64,000 nt of DNA from NCBI GenBank assembly GCA_018296165.2, contig JACKQL020000040.1:124001-188000 (forward strand), given 5' to 3'. Positions 23,481 through 35,101 of this stretch are shown here, piece after piece. Numbering within the stretch: the stretch's first letter is position 1; every line of letters begins with the position of its first letter. The translations under genes were made by a program, and so were the position numbers. This stretch comes from Termitomyces sp. T153. Taxonomy: Eukaryota; Basidiomycota; Agaricomycetes; Agaricales; Lyophyllaceae. A model generated the notes under the pieces. It ran no database searches. It was not told the DNA's origin and worked only from the letters and a program-made list of their open reading frames with translations.

Positions 23481-24434
23481 CAAGACTGTAGCATAGTACT
23501 TTTTGTCTTATTTTTATCTTTGAGTAAATAGATATTATCGCTCTCCTTCTAGTGCTCAATTTCTTCGTACTGGTAGGTAAGAATCCAATGAAAATCAACA
23601 ACGTAATGAGAAGCACCTGTGCAACTCCATGCCTCTGAATTTTGCAAAGAAGCGCTTTCGTACCTCATTCCAAGATATGCATATACATAGATGCCTCGTG
23701 GATACTTGAAACAAGTCCCATATCGTTAAGTTACCACTGTCTCTGCACTGTGTTCACAAATCAAAGGCCCCTAGAGCACTAATCTCAAAATGGTTGGCCT
23801 CCGGCCGTGCATGTAATTGTCAGTGGTTACAGAACAGATACATATATACTTCTTATACTTAAGTACATATTTAGAGTTCTCGAGGGCTGAAACTTGCTGT
23901 AGCTCAGAAGCAAGTTCAACAAGTTTGTATGATTTTTGTCTTGATCGATGTGGAACGAGTGCAGCCTCCTACCCAGGCGTGCTCCGAGGTTGAATTATAT
24001 CGGTAGAAGTAGGCATATTGACAAGTCTCAAATCTATAATAGGTACCTTGATCCGAGAATACACCGAGAACTTTAATTCCTTCAACCGTTGCTGAGAGGT
24101 TTCGAAGCACGTCTGGGTAGGAGGCTGGAACAAGTATAGTTTACACCCAGATTGATGTAACAACGTTGAGTTAGATTCATAGATGTATCTATTCGGCCAA
24201 TGCCCGATGACCACAATGTGAGTTCGACGAAGCCTTGAAAGGACTAAGCGAATATCTGAGCCACCGTCTCATCGGACACATATTCAACGGTCAACTTCGA
24301 TCTTTTACAAAAAATTGTTTCTTGCACATGAGAGTCCAAGTTGGGTAGCTAGTGTTGATGAACGGATAAGTCGACAAGTCGACAATGCTACAAATCCTGA
24401 CAATCTTCCGAATCGCTCCTTACCTACCCGTATG
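23481..24434. other. Intergenic between convergent genes, no gene seen
   Basis: Composition is normal. It lies between the stop of the CR-type gene and the stop of the minus-strand gene at 24435. Short ORFs only (for example 23916-24110 minus) with no domain signal. Confidence 0.4.
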
Positions 24435-26096
24435 TTATGTCAAGTGGAGAGGCAAGGATGTCACTTCGTTGCGGCTGCCAGGCCTACTTCCGACAAAAGC
24501 CCTAGAACAAAATTCGGCGCCCGACTTTCTTTCTTCTCGGATTTCCTGGTTGTGCTTCTGTTGTTCAAGTAAAAATTGCAAAAATTGCTGTTGCTGCTCC
24601 TGTAGCAGTGTTATTTGTTCGCGCTGCTGTAGTAACGTCGTTTGCAATTGTACCTGCTGCTGCATAAACTCAGCAGGAAGCCTCGCTGGTCCAGTGTCAT
24701 TGTGACTTGATTCTACGCCTGGCCCCGAGGCATAGGCGTATATACCATGTTCGGGAATGGTCAACGCCATAGTAGCATGAGTTGACGGAATGTTCGGCTG
24801 GATTTGTGGTTGCATCGGCTGCACGTGCTTCACTAGCGCTGGTCCCATCGAACCCGATTGCAGACCCATCGTCGGTCCAATGGAGGAATGCTGGCTGACC
24901 GGAGGAACCTGCCTATTTGCTAGGGCCTGCACTCTCCGTAATTCGTCGATCACGACCTGGATACAGAACCCTGGGGGAGCAATCCCTTCAGCTTTCCGTT
25001 GTTGAACCTGAGCCATCATCAGGGCTCGTATAATTTCTTCGTATTTCGCATTCGGAGCACCTTGGCAGACAGCTTCCAGATCAGCCCGCGAGATCTTTGG
25101 CGAGTTTTTTTCGCGTAAACCCAAGCGGTTGATGATACCCGCGATGACGTCCACGGAACTCACAATCGCTTCTCTAGGAACGGGCACACCCGTGGCGATT
25201 TCGACTGCGCTGCCAGCCATCTTTAACGCAAATTTTGTGAGATTCTTTGAAGCCTTTCCGATTTTTTTGCCGCTCAATGCTTTGGTCTTATGGGCCGCAC
25301 GCTCAATGTTAAGGGAATCTGCATTGGTTTTATGCGTCGTATGCTCAATGTTGAGGGAATCTTGTGAGTGGTGGACCGGCAGTGAAGCAACGCCGATCTG
25401 GCCTCCGGCGTTTACTTCAGCATAAAATGCGCGTGATCGAGTGGTATCGGCAGAGTTATCAAAGGCGTCCACGTTTAATGTCGCAGTTTGTCCAGGTTGT
25501 GGCTGGGGAAACGGATGTGGATACACCGACAGTGGCTGAAGTCCTCCAACGGCATCCATCGCAACAGGACCTTGGGAGGGATTCGGGGTAGCGTCAGGAA
25601 GACTCAAAGACGATTCACGCTGATACTGATAGTGAAGCTGGCTGGTTGATGAGCCGAGTGGCTGCGGCTGGTACATCCCTGACATTATCCGTGTGTCAGA
25701 AGACAGAGACGGTATAGCAGAAGATGGTGGTAGGGAAGGCGAGGAGGCCGGCAACGAACCGGCACTTATATTCGAACGTGGGGACAATGGTGATCCAAGC
25801 GAGGAGTTGACGACTGCCGCATAGAGTTGCTGAGCCCTCGTTGTCGGATTAACATTATGAGATGAAGAGTGATGAGTTGCCGCTGCAGGTGATAGGTGGC
25901 TGCCTTGGAAGCTATTGTAGGTGATGCTGATCACAATACAATACAATACAATACTTAGAGACTTGAGCGTATCAGTGGTGCCATTGACCTACTTCTGGCC
26001 GCCATAAAAGCTCTGTCTAGGTTGTAAAGGATCACCAACAGTAACTTCGCGATCTTGCATGGATGCAGAAACATGAGGAGGGCCCATAGAAGACAT
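24435..26096 (-). CDS. Uncharacterised Ser/Pro/Gln-rich protein, two exons (531 aa)
   Basis: Exon 1 is 25993-26096 and exon 2 is 24435-25926. A GTAGGT..CAG intron of 66 bases joins them in frame and gives MSSMGPPHV as the start. The N-terminal ~190 residues are low-complexity Ser/Pro/Gln sequence. Two tandem DSLNIE-x2-HKT units follow (around residues 220-245), then a compact region with KKIGKASKNL and MAGSAVEIATGVPVP that looks alpha-helical. After it comes a region with DLEAVCQGAP, and a Gln-rich coiled coil (runs such as QQQQQF) closes the protein. There are no membrane segments. The layout suggests a scaffold or transcription-related protein, but I recognise no family. The intron contains a TATTG repeat immediately before its acceptor. 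Confidence 0.6.
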
Positions 26097-27380
26097 TATC
26101 GGCTGAGCGAGTTCTCATACCAGGATAGTGCCGCGCAATTTATGTTCTGACACGAGGTACCTAAGAATGCGTCACAACATGTCAGTGTGTCAGATGAATG
26201 ACCTCCAACAGATCGGAGGAGACCACGTTTTTATACAAATTTTCACGGCAAATATTCCAAGGGCCAATCGTTCATCAGAAGATTATGTCACGTCGAACAA
26301 CATTGGGAATAACGTCGATCCGACAGATGCGTATCGACACGTATCGAAGCCGAGGCAGTAGCTGAAGAGTTTTAGTTAGTTAAAAGATACCCACGTCCCG
26401 CACATTAATCGATGGCACGGGATTCTACGCCTGTGGCAGGGGATGGCATTGCTGCGTAGTGCCTGTCACATGGCGCCCGAGCCAACAATAAGTACTACCT
26501 AGATCTCATACATACGATAATGGCAAACGGAGTTTCTCACGAACATGCTCGTCAAGAGCTGGGATGGGAAGAATACGACGAACGGTTGACTCCAAGGATC
26601 ATGATCATGATTGTTGAGTGAACTCACCTTCAAAATTTACTTGTAGTGCGCCTTGCATTCACTGAGGAGACTGTTGGTCGTTTCGTGGTATGGGAGTCAG
26701 GCAAAGAAGGGCTCCTGGCTAGAATGATCCTTGGCAGGCCAGACTTGTGTAGATTCCAGCTAAAGATAGGCTCGAGATCAGCCTAGCGTGAGCGATCAGG
26801 TACGTCTTTATCATGCTTCAGTTTATGCTGGTATCATCATTATCGCTGGATTTGCGATTTTGTCGTCTGGATATCTGCTGAAAACCCTTTGCACCGTATC
26901 GCGCAACTTACACAGAAGAAAGATAAGACAAACTGCAAGTTCTTCGACAAAATCACAACCAAACCTTGGAGCCACGTGCGGCGGATCAAAAGCTAGTTTG
27001 AAACGACTTTATGTTCCGTTTGTCAGAAGTCAGGTAGCCTCTTCTTGTATGTACGGCAAAACTTGAAACGGTTTCGCAGCATGATAGCTGAATCTACTCT
27101 GGATAATTGAATAGGAGAGTCATATCTTTCCCATGAGCCTGTACTATCTATTGTCTTTTCCTCTTTAGTGCAGCAGTTCAGTATTTGCAAGGCCAAAGAG
27201 TAATTGAATTGCCAATGCTATGTACATAAGCGATGATGGTCGCTGACTCAGCGTGTATCACGCGGACCATTTGTGGCACATGGTTATACAAACACTGGTT
27301 TGTCCATAACGTCCACACCCATTTCTTGTACTCATGTCCGAAAAGAAGGTAAAATATCCGACCGCTCAAAAGCAGTGAGT
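26097..27380 (+). other. Region with weak coding fragments (26521-27066)
   Basis: A plus-strand ORF begins at ATG 26523 (MANGVSHEHARQELG) and could be spliced towards a frame ending near 26786. A separate 92-codon ORF at 26788-27066 contains one clear hydrophobic helix (AGIIIIAGFAILSSGYLL) followed by basic residues. I could not join these into one convincing model. A small membrane-protein gene is possible, possibly decayed. The remainder is spacer upstream of the PIN-domain gene. Confidence 0.25.
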
Positions 27381-28853
27381 ATGCAGTCTGATCAGACATT
27401 GCTGCAGGGACCGACCGTGAGCCCCAACAAGCTCGCTATGTCGCGAGCGCTCGGAGCAGCGTTTCTCAATCATCAAGTTGAGCAGCTCGAGAAGTCCGTT
27501 GCGTCTGGTACGACCGGACCTGCTTCGGGGAATTGGAGGAGACAGCAGCGACCGTCTCAGTCTCCGCCCCGTGCACATGGCACGCAGGCGCCCAATGCAA
27601 TTGTAAATACAAACGGAAACGCCAAACGACCGCCTATGGCGCCGGGTATCAAGGTGGCGAGCCGGAGGCCTGGGGAAGACTCGCAGGCTGCGAGGAAAGC
27701 GCGAGGGACGGGGAGAGATATCGGCTTAGGCGTGAGTGCGGGTAAGATTCAACCTCAGTCGCAATCTCAGGACGTGAGGAGGAGGGAGAAGGAGAAGGAG
27801 GGGGAGAGAGTGAAGGAGGAAAAAAAGGAGAAGGAGAACATGAAGGATGCGGATGTTGTCGTTGTCGATGCTAGCGTGCTTGTTCATGCGCTGTATCAGC
27901 TCAAGAAGTGGTGTCGAGATGGGCGGGAAGAGGTTATTATCGTTCCTCTCGAAGGTATGTCCTCTATCTTATCTTAGTTGTCCAATGAACCCTCACCACG
28001 ACCAACGAAACTATGTCCATACGAAGCCCTTAACACGCTCGACCTCCTCAAGAAAGGGACGAGCCACCTCGCGCAGCGTGCGCGTGCAGCCTCACGTGTT
28101 CTCGAGGCGCAAGTCGGGACGAATCCCCGCATTCGAGTCCAACAGGACGACGCCTTTGTTCTTTGGGATAAGATTGAGTTCAGCGATAACATCGCTGGGA
28201 GTCCGGCACCTAACACCTCACCCGAATGGGTTCGCCGTACGATCTGTTGTGCGCAGTGGGAAGTTGAGGCTGTTTCCAAAGGCAACGATGCGAACCAGAG
28301 TAAGGATAATCATGAGGGTGTCCTCGGGAATGGCGAGAATGGAGGCGAAAGCCAGGAGAAGAAAGAGCAGAAGACGAAAGAAGAGGAGAAGAAAGTCATC
28401 CTCGCCGTCCTTGGATCCGCACCAGACTCCAGCACTTCCTTATCCATGAACGAACACAAAGCTTCCTCACCACCCGCACCAATCACACCTGTCCCCTTAC
28501 CTGCCCCACACGTCCACATCAACAAGCACGAACCACGCTCATCAGGCCAGCTCGTTGCGCAGTGGGCAGCGAGGGCGAATATCGAGCTGCTGAACATCGA
28601 ACCGAGTTCCCCTTCGGACGAGGAGGGACATGGTCACGGCCATGGTCCAAAGTCAAAGAGGCGGCGCCCGTCAGATGCCCATGGTCATAGCGGGAAATCT
28701 CACGGACATGGAAATGGGCATGTGTATGGACAGGGGCAGGGTGCGTTGGTGGAAAGGCCACCTGCGGTTATGGCGATGATGGAGGTCGTTGCACAGCCTA
28801 GTCGGACTGTTAGGGTTCTCGCGCGTGGTGAGAAGTTGGATCCGGATTCTTGA
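27381..28853 (+). CDS. PIN-domain protein (466 aa)
   Basis: Exons 27381-27954 and 28027-28853 are joined through a GTATGT..AAG intron in frame. The N-terminal ~160 residues are low-complexity with a very basic/acidic run (REKEKEGERVKEEKKEK). A PIN-like ribonuclease domain starts at about residue 158: VVVVDASVLVHAL with the first acidic residue Asp163, then VPLEALNTLDLLKKG with a conserved Glu, then basic helices and a DDAFVLWDKIEF segment. The terminal strand NIELLNIEPSSPSDEE follows after a Pro-rich insert. The C-terminus is His/Gly-rich (GHGHGHG, SHGHGNGH). PIN proteins usually cleave RNA with Mg or Mn. The target is unknown. The start at 27381 is the first ATG after a likely leader; an internal Met at 27438 is also possible. 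Confidence 0.65.
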
Positions 28854-29611
28854 TCTTTGCCCGGGCTCATTGCACTATTGAATTTGAGTTTCGGTGAGTT
28901 TCGGTTTTTTCTCTGGGGACTGTAGTGTGTAGCATTTCTTTTTCTAATGGTTGTTGGAAAGATTCTATCCACAGAACACACTAAGCGAATAACGCGTGCA
29001 ACCCACAACACTTCGGCTCGACTCGACTCGGTTTGACCGCACTAACTCAATGGCAATGTGCTGTGCTGTTTGTTCATCCGTCCGCCTCAGCTACTACGTT
29101 CAATGGTCTAGATCGTTCTGGTACTCGAGTCGTAGACCTGACTCATCACAATTGGTGAACGGGAGGAAGGGTTTGGATTTGGGTTCAGGTATGGTTTCTC
29201 GGATACTTCGCGATCGAATGTGTGTGTTCCGGACACTTTCAAGTTGTTCCGACTCCAACTTTCCATCCCATCCCATTTATCCTATCCAGTATTCTCCCGC
29301 TTTATATCCCGCTCTACCGTCTATAACATCTAAACATCTATGTCTGCCTATGGCTTCTTTCTTGATTATCCAGTATCGGTTTGTTTTTTTCTGTCGACTT
29401 GGCCTCTATATGTATATGTATCTCGTCGTGTATGCTCTAACGAAAGTTGGTGCTATCACCTCTATCACGGATCTCGATTGTGAAGTACTCGTGGGTTATT
29501 GTTGGGCATGCATAAACGACGTACGCCCTTTCAACATAAGTGATCTGCGAATAAGATGCTTGGAGCGTGATGCGTGACGTGACCGCGACGCGTACACCTT
29601 TCTTTACTACG
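28854..29611. other. Intergenic region upstream of RPT6, with a short uORF
   Basis: Pyrimidine-rich tracts near 29260-29400 fit a basidiomycete promoter or 5' leader. A five-codon ORF (ATG at 29556, stop TGA at 29568-29570) ends in the overlap TGATG with an ATG at 29570 that is in frame with RPT6. Confidence 0.4.
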
Positions 29612-31136
29612 ATGCCAGTGGCGACGACAACGAAAGCGTCTTTTGCGACCGGAGGCATCAAATCATACTATCAGGCAAAGATTGAAACTGCAGAACTTAC
29701 TATAAACGAGAAGACACAGAATCTAAGACGACTAGAGGCACAACGGAATGCCCTTAATGCGCGAGGTACGCCATACAACTGCCGCCGTCTGTCAGAGTTT
29801 CTGTATTGGTTTCCAGTTCGATTGCTTAGAGAGGAACTCCAATTACTTCATGAACCAGGCAGCTATGTTGGTGAAGTCGTCAAAGTTATGGGCAAGAACA
29901 AAGTTCTCGTCAAGGTCCAACCAGAAGGGAAATACAGTACGTCTACCATCTTCCCACCATCTAGCTTCCAGCTAACCATCCCCCAAGTCGTCGACCTCGA
30001 CTCCGAAATAGACATCAACGCCCTAACCCCAACACTCCGCGTCGCCCTCCGCTCCGACTCCTACACTATCCACAAAATCCTGCCCAACAAAGTCGACCCG
30101 CTTGTCTCTCTCATGATGGTCGAAAAGGTGCCCGATAGCACTTACGAAATGGTCGGCGGGCTCGACAAACAAATTAAAGAAATCAAAGAAGTCATCGAAC
30201 TGCCCGTGAAGCACCCGGAGCTCTTCGACTCGCTCGGCATCGCGCAACCCAAAGGTGTCTTGCTCTATGGACCCCCAGGAACCGGAAAGACCCTCCTCGC
30301 ACGTGCAGTGGCGCATCACACGGACTGCAAGTTCATCAGGGTGAGCGGCAGCGAGCTGGTGCAGAAGTACATTGGTGAGGGTAGCCGGATGGTGCGGGAG
30401 CTCTTCGTCATGGCGCGCGAGCATGCACCCAGCATCATCTTTATGGACGAAATTGACTCTATCGGTTCTTCGCGAGGGGAGAGCGGAAGCGGGGGTGGTG
30501 ATTCGGAGGTGCAACGTACAATGCTGGAACTCCTTAACCAGCTAGACGGCTTCGAAGCGACGAAGAATATCAAAGTAATCATGGCGACTAACCGTATCGG
30601 TACGTCCTTGCTTACCTTGTGATTGATTTCTTTCTCACTGCCCTCTAGACATTCTCGATTCTGCCCTCCTCCGCCCCGGACGTATCGACCGTAAAATCGA
30701 GTTCCCACCTCCAGGTCCAGAGGCTCGCGTGTCTATCTTGCGCATCCATTCTCGAAAGGTAAGTATGCCATATCCTACTACATCCAATATCCTCATTCAC
30801 TTCCCGTTTCTGTAGATGTCCCTCCAGCGAGGCATCAACCTGCGTGCCCTCGCAGAGAAGATGGGTCAATGTTCAGGGGCCGAAGTCCGTGGTATCTGTA
30901 CCGAAGCGGGTTTGTCTCGTCTTTTACCCTTGTCAGTGATTTGAAACTGACCTTGCCTCCTCTCAGGCATGTACGCGCTTCGGGAACGAAGACAACACGT
31001 CACACAGGAAGATTTTGAATTCGCTGTCGCCAAGGTATGCTGCCCTGTAGTCTATCGTGTTCACGTCTTACACTCCCCCAAGGTCCTCAAGAAGAACCAA
31101 GAAGGAAATACATCCGTCAACAAGCTATTCTCATAG
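29612..31136 (+). CDS. RPT6: 26S proteasome regulatory-particle ATPase Rpt6
   Basis: Seven exons: 29612-29765, 29817-29936, 29988-30599, 30649-30758, 30816-30909, 30967-31034 and 31083-31136. They encode 403 residues, the normal Rpt6 length. In order they give the N-terminal coiled coil ([15 protein letters not shown]), the OB-fold stretch ([20 protein letters not shown]), and Walker A GPPGTGKT. Then come Walker [12 protein letters not shown], an arginine-finger region ([15 protein letters not shown]) and the C-terminal helical domain ending KLFS. Rpt6 is one of six ATPases that unfold ubiquitinated substrates and open the 20S gate. The frame is also open upstream to ATG 29570, which would add 14 residues. 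I prefer 29612 because it gives the family length. Every intron has GT..AG ends. No damage is seen. Confidence 0.95.
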
Positions 31137-31375
31137 AATTGTTACCTATCTCAGAGCGCGAACCATTTTTTTGTAACTCCAACGAATAATCAAAAGGTTG
31201 TGTGTGGTTTTATCGGTTGAGGCAAGATTAGTGATCACTCATCCAATACTTGTGTCTGACATTCGACCGAATCAACAAACGTCTCAGAGGTCGAAGTTAT
31301 AATATCTAGAATTTCAAATCACATAGTCAAATCACATAGTCTTAAAGTCTAAACGTCACTTAAAGGTTTAAGCAC

Positions 31376-31849
31376 CTAGCGCTTAAGATTCGAGTACAGA
31401 TTGTGACCTTTGAGAACAAAATAACAATCGGACCTGACAGTCCTTTGATGTTTGCAAGGAATGAAGGACGTTAGCTTCTCGTATATATCTTCAGTAATTT
31501 CTGGAGATGATGAGGTTGTAAGGTCAATGACCTCTGATTCTATGATATGTGGCTTTTTTGAGGAACTGGCTTGGGACACTTGAACAAGATTTTTGATGCA
31601 TGTATCCAAAGCAACACAATTACAAGAGAGTATTGGCAAGGGGGTTTTCGTAAGAACTCGGCTAGCATCAATTGGATTTTGGCACAATTGATGGACAGTT
31701 ATTCGACATCGCTTACTTGGTCTCTGGAAAGATGGTCGTGTGCCGGGTGGGGGAATATCAGGGCATAGAAGAGGAAGACTGGCGGCAAGCAATGTACGCG
31801 CTATCTGGTTAGCCATTCCAAGGCGACGGTTTACGACACAAATTACCAT
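31376..31849 (-). CDS. Uncharacterised small protein with a SUMO-interaction-like motif (~157 aa)
   Basis: A single ORF with ATG at 31849. The middle holds SEVIDLTTSSSPEI, a V-I-D-L-T core followed by Ser and acidic residues, which is the classic form of a SUMO-interacting motif. The rest is basic and Cys/Pro-containing (for example CPDIPPPGTRPS) with no domain that I recognise. An upstream exon could exist. It lies convergent to RPT6, 240 bases past its stop. Expression and start are uncertain. Confidence 0.35.
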   Translation of the reverse strand: MVICVVNRRLGMANQIARTLLAASLPLLCPDIPPPGTRPSFQRPSKRCRITVHQLCQNPIDASRVLTKTPLPILSCNCVALDTCIKNLVQVSQASSSKKPHIIESEVIDLTTSSSPEITEDIYEKLTSFIPCKHQRTVRSDCYFVLKGHNLYSNLKR

Positions 31850-32564
31850 TCAGTAGTCAGTGGGACACAGCCGTGACGACACCTCGAAGCATCGGGATCG
31901 CGGCAATCACGCCAAGAATTTGCACTCAGCTAATTTTTGTTGGAAACTCGAAATTGCCCAAAACCCCGTTGCAAATACTCTCTACTATCGCATCCATACA
32001 CAGTGAGATATGTAGCCTTGGCACGTCAATAGCTTCCACTGATCGTCCCCCGCAGACTTCCTTTCACCAGAAGCTCTGGCCAACCTCTCAGTCACTCCCT
32101 GCGACTGTTAATCTCGATCCTGGTTCTTGAAGTATAAGTGGACCTTGAAGTGTAAGTGGACCTTGTTAGTATTTCTAGGCCCATTCTTTTCGGTAGGATA
32201 AGAGAGTCTTCGAGCCCATACTGTCAGCGGTGTTCCATCGGAACAGCTTCTCGGGGTATATTCACATGAGTCGGGATGAATCCCACCAGTTTTTTAGAAC
32301 CCGGCGGTAATAGTTACATGCCGGTGGGAAGCAGGCTATAGATCTGGTATTTCAGCAATTGCAGATTATTATCGGACTCTGTCAGCTGGTAACAAAACAC
32401 TCCCTTACGATTTCCAATATCTACCATAAACTGAATAAGAGATACGCGTCAAGCCTTCTTTGGTCTCACGCCACTCAAAGAATCTATTTAATTGTCGTTT
32501 TGTTTGTAGCTTCGTAGCTGTATCTGAACTCACGTTCCAACTTCATCGATCAGAATCATACAAC
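31850..32564. other. Intergenic, no gene seen
   Basis: It contains a short duplicated phrase near 32128-32164 (GAAGTATAAGTGGACCTT / GAAGTGTAAGTGGACCTT) and otherwise nothing recognisable. Upstream region of the LamB/YcsF gene. Confidence 0.4.
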
Positions 32565-33812
32565 ATGGAGAAACCATTGCGCGCGACGCTGAATTGTGAT
32601 ATGGGAGAGGCTCGCATGATCAATCCTTCCTTTGGATGCGCCTGACCACGAACTACAGGGATTTTCGCTCTACTCGATTGTAATTCAAGCTTGCTTGACG
32701 TGGTGTAACCTGCTGAGGCGTATGATAGGGCGACGATGAGACGATCATGGAGTCCATTCATCTGGCTAACGTAGCATGTGGCTTCCATGCATCGTAAAGT
32801 ATTTGAACCTGCCATTGTCGTCCAACTGACATACATATAGAGACTTTTCAATCATGGACAAGAGTGTTGAGTTAGCAAAAGCCAACAACGTGCAGGTCGG
32901 CGCACATCCTAGTTTGCCGGACTTGCAAGGTTTCGGTCGAAGAGAAATGTCGATTGAGCCGGTAGGCTGAACTCTGCATGAAGACTGTAATTAATGTTTT
33001 CATCTTCTAATCCGATTTTTCTTTAGCAAGAACTTACTTCCTGCCTCGTTTATCAAGTGGGTGCGCTTTCTGGCTTTCTCAAATTACATGGCTTGCGCTT
33101 AAATCATGTATGTATCTCAATTATTTCGGCTAAACTTTCCAATTATACAATAACTCTGGTAGATCAAGCCTCATGGTGCTCTATACGCGCAAACTTCTCG
33201 CTCTCTGGCTCTGGCGCGAGCCGTTGTGGGGGTTATCAAGCTCTTTTCTCAAGGCCAAGATAAGGATATTTCCTTGATCGGTTTACCCGGAACGGCACAC
33301 CAGACTTCTGCAGAAGAGGCCGGTGTCAAGTTCATACCAGGTTTGATGACGCGCGAATTTTCCGCCTTTCCATTCACTCATGTCACTTGGTAGAGTGGTT
33401 TGCTGATCTGGAATATGGTTCCCAAGGCAACCTCATTATCACCAAGTAAATTCCTCATGCGGGTCAAATTCCTATATGAACTGATATCTGGAAAAGGAAA
33501 CATTCTGCTGTGTCGCTGGATGCAGTGCGTCAAAAGGTGATAACTTATATGTTTATTCAACAGAAATGTCCTCATCTAGGTATTAGGTACATCGGTTGTT
33601 GAAATACCGTCAAATCACCACTATCGATGGTTCGTACCTCCCATGGGGTGACAATCTCACAGAAGTGACCATCTGTGTCCATTGCGATACTCCCGTGAGT
33701 GAAAAACTTTCAGCATTTGATGTTGTCTGACCCTTCGTAGGGTGCTGTCGAAATAGCTCGGGTTGTTAAAGAGATTATTGACGAGACCGATAGAAGCGCT
33801 GGATATGTTTAG
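32565..33812 (+). CDS. LamB/YcsF family protein (5-oxoprolinase subunit A-like), first splice junction abnormal
   Basis: Downstream exons join perfectly: 32729-32793, 32841-32961, 33027-33107, 33163-33340, 33394-33445, 33497-33536, 33587-33694 and 33741-33812. They encode the family core: [20 protein letters not shown], then [36 protein letters not shown], and a C-terminal [19 protein letters not shown]. Family members form the ATP-dependent 5-oxoprolinase complex with PxpB/C in bacteria; fungal homologues include the lam cluster protein of Aspergillus. The first coding piece (ATG 32565, LNCDMGE) is right, but no GT donor follows it. Only a GC donor at 32610 restores frame, giving about 253 residues and losing the usual SFG-containing turn. 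Either a non-canonical intron or a damaged 5' end is present. Confidence 0.7.
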
Positions 33813-34788
33813 CTTTCACTAAAGGGAAGGTCGAGTAGGTGAGAAGCCTACTGTATGGCCACGATTGCCTGGTTGTGCCACCATGAACCCGGTCACAACT
33901 GAAAAATCGCTGCCGTATATCGAGAAGATTCTTAATCATCGATGTGACATCAGTACAAGGGAAAATGTCATCAATCCGTTCACTCATAATTATACGATCC
34001 TATTCAGTTTTCACAGTATACTGGCAACAATTATATCATGATAAACATCTGGTAGTGTATCTTGTCGGTACAAATAATTTTTCGTGTCCGAGTGACGAGT
34101 AACGGACTTCGTTATGCAAGCGCCCTACGATGTCTTTATTCAGTATTCAAGGACTATCGTTGAACTTGCGTTGGACCGTCGTGCTCTCGACCTTTCTTGA
34201 AGTTCCCTTACCCAAAAAAAAACTTTGAAAAGTTAGTCATCCGCCGACATTGCGCGCACGATGAGAGAGCGCAAAGTCTTTCCGACTCGGTGATGCAAGT
34301 TCCAGTATATAGCTGAAAGATGGAACAAATAACACGAAAAATGACTTTTCCATTTTCATATTCCAGAAGACAGACATATGTTTCAAACAGGCGAGTTGGA
34401 TCTCTGCAAAAGATGTCATATATCAATCATAAACGAAGGGAGGAGGATGCTCATTCAGATTCTCGAGACGGACCATGATAGAGAGAAGTTTCAGCCAACA
34501 AGTCAGATTTTCCTGTCTAGTATTCTTAACGAGAGATGTCATACGTTATACTCAGCGCGGTGTATATCGTCAACAGGCGTCCAAAATTTGCAGGGTACAA
34601 GAATAATTTCCAGAGGTAGTGTATGAGAAGAGTGGAGGAGAATCGCAGATTCTTGTGGAAGTTAACAAGATTGGAATAGAATACGTGAAAAGGTCGTGTT
34701 CAGCATTGTCCATCAACTGGTGCTGTATAGCGGCAACAGACTTTCATATAACTACATGATGTCAACAGCACCAAATGTTGAACGGGAC
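33813..34788. other. Intergenic, no gene seen
   Basis: Short ORFs only (for example 34378-34626 plus). CG dinucleotides are still present at normal frequency. This is the last normal sequence before the depleted block that begins just after 34.9 kb. Confidence 0.4.
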
Positions 34789-34797
34789 AAAAAAAAA
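34789..34797 (-). terminator. T-run after the tRNA-like sequence (RNA polymerase III-type)
   Basis: On the minus strand the tRNA-like sequence is followed by CTC and an uninterrupted run of nine T. This is the expected polymerase III stop signal in position and strand. Confidence 0.5.
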
Positions 34798-34886
34798 GAG
34801 AACCAAAGGGAATTAAACCAACAACCTTCTAAATGACGAGCACAATTGTAAAGAAGACACAATAGAACCACTGAACTAACGGACTA
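34798..34886 (-). tRNA. Degraded tRNA-Val(TAC)-like gene with intron
   Basis: Minus strand. An A-box-like TAGTTCAGTGG (about 34878-34868) and a B-box-like GGTTTAATTCC (34819-34809) are correctly spaced. An anticodon stem TCTTC/GAAGG flanks a loop that starts TTTACA, which would place anticodon TAC (Val), with about 16 extra bases where an intron normally sits. The 5' end AGTCCGTT resembles a tRNA-Val acceptor start. The T-stem and acceptor stem pair poorly, so it is probably a pseudogene or the head of a tRNA-derived SINE rather than a working tRNA. Confidence 0.45.
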
Positions 34887-34959
34887 AATAATAAGTCTTA
34901 ACACATCAGGCCTATGTACCCACGAGGCCTGCCTGTTGAATACATGGTCAGCCTGGTTA

Positions 34960-35101
34960 GAGTTCAGTTAGAGTTCTCATTAGGTAGTTAAAGGTTTGGT
35001 TAGGTTCTAGTAAAGTTCTGTTAAGGTTGTGTTAAGGTTTTATTAATATGCTTAGGAGTGGCAGGGATATTTTGAAGGGGAGCTTGCTCCCCTTATTATG
35101 A
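34960..35101. repeat. GTTAG/TTAAGG-rich repeat ending in a GGGGAGCTTGCTCCCC hairpin, copy 1
   Basis: A run of GTTAG, GTTAAGG and TTCAGTTAG phrases is followed by TATGCTTAG..CAGGGATATTTTGA and then a 9-base perfect hairpin AAGGGGAGC-TT-GCTCCCCTT (about 35076-35095). The same ordered layout recurs at 37690-37823. Both copies lie outside Tc1 copy 2, one on each side. Element type unknown. Confidence 0.6.
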
